Assembly (NCBI GenBank): GCA_018240525.1
Contig: JAFEFN010000013.1
Location: 62,001-126,000 of the forward strand
Length of the DNA: 64,000 nucleotides
Source: Pseudomonadota bacterium
Lineage (GTDB): Bacteria > Pseudomonadota > Gammaproteobacteria > Steroidobacterales > Steroidobacteraceae
Direction: 5' to 3'
The translations under genes were made by a program, and so were the position numbers. Of this stretch, positions 60,501-64,000 are shown piece by piece. The notes below the pieces were generated by a model. It saw only the letters and a list, made by a program, of their open reading frames with translations. It did not search any database and was not told the origin of the DNA. The first letter of the stretch is position 1. Each line of letters starts with the position of its first letter.

Positions 60501-63500
60501 GCTGGTCGGGAGTACGACTCATGTGAGCATTGGTCACGCGACCCTTGAGGGTCGCGTTGCAGTCGAGGTTGCCGCCGCCCGGTCCCTTGTCGCACAGCCC
60601 GGTGCCAGCGGAATTGTGGCGCCGGTCATTGATGATCTTGGGGTTGGCGAACCCGATCGTCACGTGGAAGCCGCCCGGGCCGAACTCCTGGAAGTAGGCG
60701 GGCTCGTCGTTCTTGAGGAATGCCTCGTGCGGCTTGCCACCATCGAGGGTGTTGGTCTGCAGCCACTCCTCCCCGCGTGCGATGCGGTCGGCCGCGGGAT
60801 AGGCCTGGATTTCGTACAGGCCGGGGTAGAGGTTGTCGATGACCACCTGGCCCGCCAGCGGCGACAGCGTGCGCCCGTCGGACTCGTAGGTCGGGCAGGT
60901 CGGCACCATCCCCACCAGCCCGTCGCTCCGGCGGGTGATCGGGCAGGCGTTCAGCCCGGTGTTCGGGTCGATCTTGCCCGCCAGCGCGTTGGAGACCGGC
61001 TGGTTGAACATGTCGTACGTGATCTGACCGGTGTTGTCGCCCAGGCCGCCGGCCTGGTCGAACAGCTTGATCTCGAAGCCACCAAGCCCAGGCTCCTGGG
61101 GCGCGAGCACGTCGACCCCACCGCCGGCATCGTTCTCGCCGTTGAGCGGCCAGTCGTCCTCGAACACGAATGCGGTCACCTTGGCAGTCGGCGCCGGCGT
61201 CTGCTGGACCGGGATCGTGATGACGCCGCTGGCGCCGAGGCTGACCTGTGCTGCCGAGATCTGCGCGCCGCCCATCATGTGACCGCAGCCGAAGACCCCT
61301 TCCGGGTAACCGCCGTCAGGACCTCCCGGCACCCAGTTCGGGCTGCTCGGACTGTAAGGACCGCAGTCCTTGGCGATGTCGAACTTGCGCACCCCGTCCG
61401 GAGAGCCCCCGGCCCCGCTCAGGACCGGATTGGCCCCGTCGGCGGGCATGACCGAGAGGTAATAGCGCTTGTTCGGGTCGAGGTGCACCTGGCCCGGTAG
61501 CACGGGATCCTTCTGCGTGGCGTTGCGGCACTGGCCGTTGCCGACGTCGCAGGCCACGGCAGTGGTCCCGCCGTTGATGGTCTGGCCCTGCTCGCAGGAC
61601 ACCGGCCCGGTGCAGCCGGCGGCCACCACCCCCATCGTGGAGGTGTGGAAGTTGTAACCCTGGCTCTGCACAGGCAGCGGCGGGCAGGTCGACGGGCGCA
61701 GCGTCCCGGTCGGATCGTTGATCTGGCAGGCCGGATCGACGTAGAAGGTCCGGTCCTCTTCGATCACCCAGCGGTAGTCAGTGATATCGAGCGTGCGGTT
61801 CGTTGGCGTGGCTGCGTAGGCCTTGGCATCGACGACGCGGACGGTGAGGTTGTTGGCGCTCGGGAAGTTCAGCGTCACCGTGGCGGGCGCACTGGCGCTT
61901 CCCTGGGTGTTCTTGGCGCTGTAGGTGAAGCTGTACGCGCCGCCACCACTCGGCACGGAGGCGACGAACGAGCCGTCGGCGCTCACCGTGACGCAATTGG
62001 TGGTCACGGGAGGTGCCGCATCGGGCTTGCAGGCCGACAGCGCGGTGCCCACCGTGCCTGGCTGGATGGAGGCAACGTCCACGCTCAGCGGCAGGCCGCT
62101 CGGATCCGTGTCGTTCTCGAGCACCCCGGGCGAGCCGATCTTGAGGGTCGTGGCGATGTTGCTGGCGTACACGTCGCCATTCGCGCTCGGCGCGGCGCCC
62201 TTGCACGTTCCAGTGCACTCCGCGAGCGAAACGGTCGCAGTAGCCGCGCAGCCACCCCCGGAGAGCGCGTTGGCGCAGTAAGTGAACGAATCCTGCTTCG
62301 TGCCGCTGGCCGGCACGTAGCTGAAGGTACCGTTGGCATTCAGGGTCAGCGTGCCGCCGGCCGGGGGAGTGAGTACCGAAACGCCGTAGACGCCGACGTC
62401 ATTGGCGATCAGTCCCTTGCTGGGGCTAGTCACCGTCAGCGTATTCCCGGCGACCAGGAAATAGGAGTCTGGATTGGCGACCACCGCGGCCGCGGCCGCG
62501 GCCGTCCCCGCTCCGCTGGTGGCGCCGCCGACGTTGAGATAGGCGAGCATGCCGCCGTCGCGCTGGTTGTTGGTCGACAGGCTCAGCTGACGGTCGAACA
62601 CCGCGTAGGTCTGCGGCGCGTAGTTGCTATCGGCGGTAGCAGTCGGCTTGATGCCGACGTCGTAGGTCTTACCCGCGGCCATGAAGACGTCCGACTGGAC
62701 GCGCGGCAAGCCGGGCAGAAGGTTTCCGTCCTCGGCATAGATCGTGAGCGTGCGGCCCACGACGGACGGCACGTGCATGCGCAGGCCGGCGTTCACGAGG
62801 CGCAACAAGACTGTGCCGGTACCGACCTTCACCGGGCTGTCCACGGTGCCCAGCAGCGCCTGGGTCGAGAGCGTCGGGTTGCTGCGGTCGAAGGACACGC
62901 CATTGATCAGGTAGTAGCGTGGGTCGTAGTTGACCGTGGGCGGGTAACACGTCTTGTAGACCCCCACGGCGGCTGGATCGCCACACTTGCCAGGCTGGCC
63001 GCTCCAGACGTTGGTCTCGCTGAAACCGACGGTGTTGACTGCATCCGAAACCGCCTGGTTCTGGACCGGATCAATCTCGCTGAACAACAGGGCCGCGTCC
63101 GCATCATAAGGGACGACGGTGTCGTACGCGGTCCCCGCAGAACCGGTGCCGGGCGTGGTAACGACCAGAACGCCATAGAGACCCATCGCGCCCTGGATGG
63201 AAGGATGGGTACCCGATTCGATCAGGTACGTGCCGGGCTTCAGGCCGGTCCACTGCAGAGTCTGCGTGGCGCCGGCGCCGACCTCCGTGGCGAACGACTG
63301 CACGCGTGCCGGTTGCACCGGGGGGCAGTTGGTGCCGTTCTGCGCGCCGACTGAATTGTCGCAGCCGGCGGTGAGCCCGATCATGGGGCCGCCGGAGGCC
63401 GGCCACGTGACGCCCTGCGGCGCGTGCGCAGGGCTGGGCGTGGTGGTCGGCGCACCGCCCAGACCCCCGCCCAGCTGGCCGACGATGACGAGCGAGGTGG

Positions 63501-63834
63501 GGATGGAATTGGGGCCAAAGGTCAGCTTGTTGGTGAGGGTGATGGAGAGCGAAGTGGTGGAACCGGCGTAAGGCACGGTGATCTTCACCGGCGACCAGCC
63601 GCCCGAGGCGCGAAGCGCCGTGCAGCTCGCCGGGTTGCCCAGCCCGGTCTGATCGGGCTGCGTGGCATCGCATGAGTAGCCCCACATGGGCACCGTGGCC
63701 CCGTCCGGTAGCGTCGTACTGCTCGGCGTGGCCGAGAGATTCACGCTCTGGGCGTGGCTGACTCCAGCGGCGATGAGGAGAACGGCCGCCGCAAATCCCT
63801 TGTGCAGGCCGGCCTTGGACGTGGGAACGTTCAT
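54514..63834 (-). CDS. 3106-residue exported multidomain protein (cupredoxin-like, Ig-like, SdrD-like, TIG, beta-helix, choice-of-anchor)
   Basis: A very large exported protein. In order: a signal peptide (FAAAVLLIAAGVSHAQ). Residues about 50-430 are multicopper-oxidase-like cupredoxin folds (GTYLIESGTHPSIQGAMGLY near 200, RLVNAGLRMHVPSVVGRTLT near 345) in which the usual H-x-H copper ligands are missing. About 450-660 are Ig/cadherin-like repeats. About 890-1400 hold SdrD-type and carboxypeptidase-regulatory-like beta domains. About 1920-2000 is a TIG/IPT domain (TIVRHYGFGSQGPRSKVTIG). About 2040-2850 is a right-handed beta-helix (NIIANNVAGWDGAGVSME, VNNTIASNDTTASAGVLF). Residues 2868-3100 are two choice-of-anchor D (HYDIN-like) domains. 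It follows the multicopper oxidase gene by 19 bases and overlaps the next small gene. It probably is a cell-surface or extracellular structural partner. Confidence 0.85.
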   Translation of the reverse strand: MNVPTSKAGLHKGFAAAVLLIAAGVSHAQSVNLSATPSSTTLPDGATVPMWGYSCDATQPDQTGLGNPASCTALRASGGWSPVKITVPYAGSTTSLSITLTNKLTFGPNSIPTSLVIVGQLGGGLGGAPTTTPSPAHAPQGVTWPASGGPMIGLTAGCDNSVGAQNGTNCPPVQPARVQSFATEVGAGATQTLQWTGLKPGTYLIESGTHPSIQGAMGLYGVLVVTTPGTGSAGTAYDTVVPYDADAALLFSEIDPVQNQAVSDAVNTVGFSETNVWSGQPGKCGDPAAVGVYKTCYPPTVNYDPRYYLINGVSFDRSNPTLSTQALLGTVDSPVKVGTGTVLLRLVNAGLRMHVPSVVGRTLTIYAEDGNLLPGLPRVQSDVFMAAGKTYDVGIKPTATADSNYAPQTYAVFDRQLSLSTNNQRDGGMLAYLNVGGATSGAGTAAAAAAVVANPDSYFLVAGNTLTVTSPSKGLIANDVGVYGVSVLTPPAGGTLTLNANGTFSYVPASGTKQDSFTYCANALSGGGCAATATVSLAECTGTCKGAAPSANGDVYASNIATTLKIGSPGVLENDTDPSGLPLSVDVASIQPGTVGTALSACKPDAAPPVTTNCVTVSADGSFVASVPSGGGAYSFTYSAKNTQGSASAPATVTLNFPSANNLTVRVVDAKAYAATPTNRTLDITDYRWVIEEDRTFYVDPACQINDPTGTLRPSTCPPLPVQSQGYNFHTSTMGVVAAGCTGPVSCEQGQTINGGTTAVACDVGNGQCRNATQKDPVLPGQVHLDPNKRYYLSVMPADGANPVLSGAGGSPDGVRKFDIAKDCGPYSPSSPNWVPGGPDGGYPEGVFGCGHMMGGAQISAAQVSLGASGVITIPVQQTPAPTAKVTAFVFEDDWPLNGENDAGGGVDVLAPQEPGLGGFEIKLFDQAGGLGDNTGQITYDMFNQPVSNALAGKIDPNTGLNACPITRRSDGLVGMVPTCPTYESDGRTLSPLAGQVVIDNLYPGLYEIQAYPAADRIARGEEWLQTNTLDGGKPHEAFLKNDEPAYFQEFGPGGFHVTIGFANPKIINDRRHNSAGTGLCDKGPGGGNLDCNATLKGRVTNAHMSRTPDQRIFSSGSYDNYAFTQCYVGLGPQDADDFAFTKCNADGTFEFDNIPTGDFKIVVFDQWNDIMLDGLVSPVKIADGVNTQDFPVTQWRTNLYTRTYLDQNGDGVSQDGEPGLPLVPTNIRYRDGSYGFFNNTDLDGYAGFNEVFPFMNWLVVEADTTRYKVTSVHTVNDTGGQVDGNGGGTSNIASMVANTLESNSLAALQRVPGAVYCSDADCSAQSILNGPYYTRDRATSGPAAGLSSGRIDPPGTTTEAWQGLLGENDFIEFGVKPFVPGENGGIRGHVIYASTRPFDDPALLLQLQWEPGVAHVKVNLYKEDTGPDGTPTLKLVDSTLTTSWDDFAQGFRSDGIPNMNCPGQDPSSPFFATLQNSTQYLDPSHRALPQNAQFKCYDGWSMLNQVQPAPYDGMYKFPSVTAVDPVSGRPAGTNCSACITNPDDGNAMLPAGKYVVEMVVPAGYELVKEEDKNILLGDSYIAPVTQQFPAGFGNVYIMPDQAAVNATYNQNNPLNMTTDLGATPRHEGDTGSVEQFWPCVGATRVVPDFNSLYPTAGQNAPFAGATRPLCDRKEVTLTDQSSVLAKFYVFTPTHVSGHYTGTITNDFASEFDPFSPQFGEKFGPPNLPVAIRDYTGNEMSRVYSDQWGIYNGLSYSSWSVNPPNPTGYIPQMMIACMNDPGPIPATNAQGQMINDAGTVVYDRALAKMITDPNYNPAYSNFCYEQPFMPGFTTYMDTPVVPVQAFADGYNLPDSEYPEGTPAVYSAVNSADATKGPWVPAASTATVRQTVTLKSLGDKVVQNPAFSGPQATAAPYNQKTIVRHYGFGSQGPRSKVTIGGIAATVDSWSDSQIVVEVPAGLPNCGVGQITARNANGSPRTRTNSQCGELVITADNGKQSIDAITVTVGGKSPSYVAGPDASGHAIQNAIDAAMPGDLIIVGPGTYKEQVLMWKPVRLQGVGSGAVTINADAHPAGKMDAWRRQVNCLFGLTLDGVQNPNNRRFDTTYTCPNSMFLRDGRIDFEGFVGWDASGNGNLAQVLQEPTLMGAYEGAGITVLGRGVREPNNTQDFWGQPAQGGAGAGAYPDGSRYLTGSDTDCTTASGATMRDYGTGNFYCNPSRIDGLSIIDSSQGGGGIFLHGWNHNLEIANLRISANQGTLTGGINLGNGEVPPAYINDGTICGPGVANPAPLCPPLQGTPAGGAIPYAINVNVHVHHNDIYNNASLGDALFSGTPSGAGAITVSAGADGYQIDHNWIAGNLSTSDGGGLLHSGYSMNGRINNNWILFNQTVNPTLPTNGGGIGIIGSNADRTIAATGLECGSTNDVDCIPGVGDGTGAGLVIDSNLIIGNSAESGSGGGLRLQQVNGTEVAAFPTRSDRWYDVTVTNNIIANNVAGWDGAGVSMEDALRVSLVNNTIASNDTTASAGVLFKALNATMAASPPPGCTQPDPGVPLNPGCQDGNAPHIPQPAGLVTMVNTPNLVAAMPATVICPSGFNYGKGGDSTGQRTNGWCRQLSLPLIANDLFWQNRAFHVGYADQNGKEISDPIKGGTVAGSDQSQQNLVALFPALNQSATGQCVDPANYWDVGVRGDSSPINHTITGFTSVTPGIGTTNPTLTVTNSILTANPAGYVNGTAVQVPGSSPVLAQYCNGSRVPPENGGHGYQAPPGRSETTGLSPVFTFNNIQVAATVDEGNNWINLGYGPLTLFNTAGQDMVSSLDGPLLGAYSSAPIAEVVNAGLNSVAPNHDYFGTPRPRTAGNPADIGAVEVPPPPYAASVSPSPLAFGNVVVGANSTLNLTVTNTGVNALSGGTVTGIAAPFTRVTTGTFPNGAPNCAATLAVGASCTVKVQFAPTAAQAYDVAASVSFTSATAVVVHLTGTGTTPVISAAWAPASRDFGNATRGVGTFTAPTQVFTLTNTGNAPLNLAQQATLTGTNPTEFSIVRLLSTCGPAGSGQLSGQTVLQPNASCTVTVQFRPLTTQTTGAKSATLSISDNGGTQTAALSGNAQ

Positions 63835-63853
63835 CGATGTTCTCCCGATGCTC

Positions 63854-64000
63854 TTATTTTGTTTCGTCGATTACGTAAGCACGCGGATCCACCAGCATCA
63901 TCATCATCATTCCGCCCGGGAAGATGTTGGCGGTGGTGATCTCGCGCTCGTTATGCGAATGCCACATGTAGGCGAAGCCGGCCTCGTCGGTCGGACTGTT
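63854..64000 (-). CDS. Multicopper oxidase, C-terminal part
   Basis: The last 48 residues of a gene that runs off the right edge. The end of the protein reads through FAYMWHSHNEREITTANIFP and a GG-M-M-M-M-M stretch to VDPRAYVIDETK. The H-S-H followed by Gly and a hydrophobic strand is the type of copper motif found in multicopper oxidases, although the usual C-terminal H-C-H is here H-S-H. The final residues are 19 bases before the giant-protein gene. With the giant protein, SCO and cytochrome genes downstream, this suggests an extracellular metal or phenol oxidase system. The full protein is outside the window. Confidence 0.78.
   Translation of the reverse strand, partial: NSPTDEAGFAYMWHSHNEREITTANIFPGGMMMMMLVDPRAYVIDETK

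Noticed and set aside
63896..63910. Five CAT triplets that could be read as a poly-His tag on the plus strand
   Set aside because: They are in frame as five Met codons at the end of the multicopper oxidase on the minus strand; there is no plus-strand gene.

Overview
The window is strongly GC-rich, densely coded Gram-negative DNA. It carries a TonB-dependent receptor, several outer-membrane beta-barrel or lipoprotein products, c-type cytochromes and many exported enzymes. The mix of acyl-CoA catabolism, Rieske oxygenase, PQQ dehydrogenase, TonB receptor and S12/M19 peptidase genes suggests an aerobic, metabolically versatile proteobacterium, perhaps a gammaproteobacterium of the Xanthomonadales/Nevskiales/Steroidobacter kind. 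That placement is inference. No rRNA, tRNA, CRISPR array, insertion sequence or phage gene was seen.

Region 1 (1-15.1 kb) is a catabolic regulon. It holds a CaiB/BaiF CoA-transferase (partial), an acyl-CoA dehydrogenase, a Rieske ferredoxin, an acyl-CoA ligase between two small ABM-fold proteins, and a six-gene operon: SDR, Rieske oxygenase alpha subunit, E1alpha, E1beta, E2, and a PQQ dehydrogenase with a cytochrome c domain. It continues with two more SDRs, an NTF2-like protein, a MaoC hydratase and a TetR regulator. Three related operator-like palindromes lie in three promoter regions here, one of them next to the tetR gene. Together the genes look like a pathway that oxidises, activates and cleaves a carbonyl- or ring-containing carbon source to acyl-CoA. 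The substrate cannot be read from the sequence.

Region 2 (15.1-17.1 kb) has a small membrane protein, a DUF922-type secreted metalloprotease-like protein and an alpha/beta hydrolase. Region 3 (17.1-28.4 kb) looks like a scavenging system for D-glutamate-containing peptides or peptidoglycan fragments. It has an XRE-cupin regulator, a TonB receptor with its own terminator, and then a tight operon: DUF1611/DgcN-like, S12 hydrolase, enolase-superfamily epimerase (DgcA-like), YkvI-like transporter, a second S12 hydrolase and an M19 dipeptidase.

Region 4 (28.7-36 kb) is mixed: a di-heme DUF1111 protein, a secreted protein made of two tandem repeats, an LLM flavin oxidoreductase, an N-acyl-D-amino-acid deacylase-like amidohydrolase, an LhgO-like FAD oxidase and a DODA-type dioxygenase with no ordinary start codon. 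Region 5 (36-45.2 kb) couples a subclass B3 metallo-beta-lactamase and an S12 hydrolase to a divergent TetR (CecR-like)-HlyD-ABC-ABC permease-TolC-like efflux operon, around a perfect 14-bp palindrome.

Region 6 (45.5-49.8 kb) encodes an outer-membrane barrel, a short PstS-like binding protein, a histidine kinase and a receiver-only response regulator in one overlapping operon, then a DUF3617 protein. Region 7 (49.8-64 kb) is an operon of at least eight genes for exported proteins: a multicopper oxidase (partial), a 3106-residue multidomain protein with cupredoxin-like, Ig-like, SdrD-like, TIG, beta-helix and choice-of-anchor domains, three small secreted proteins, a LolA-like protein, a SCO copper chaperone and a cytochrome c/periplasmic-binding-protein fusion. 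It is the most unusual part of the window.
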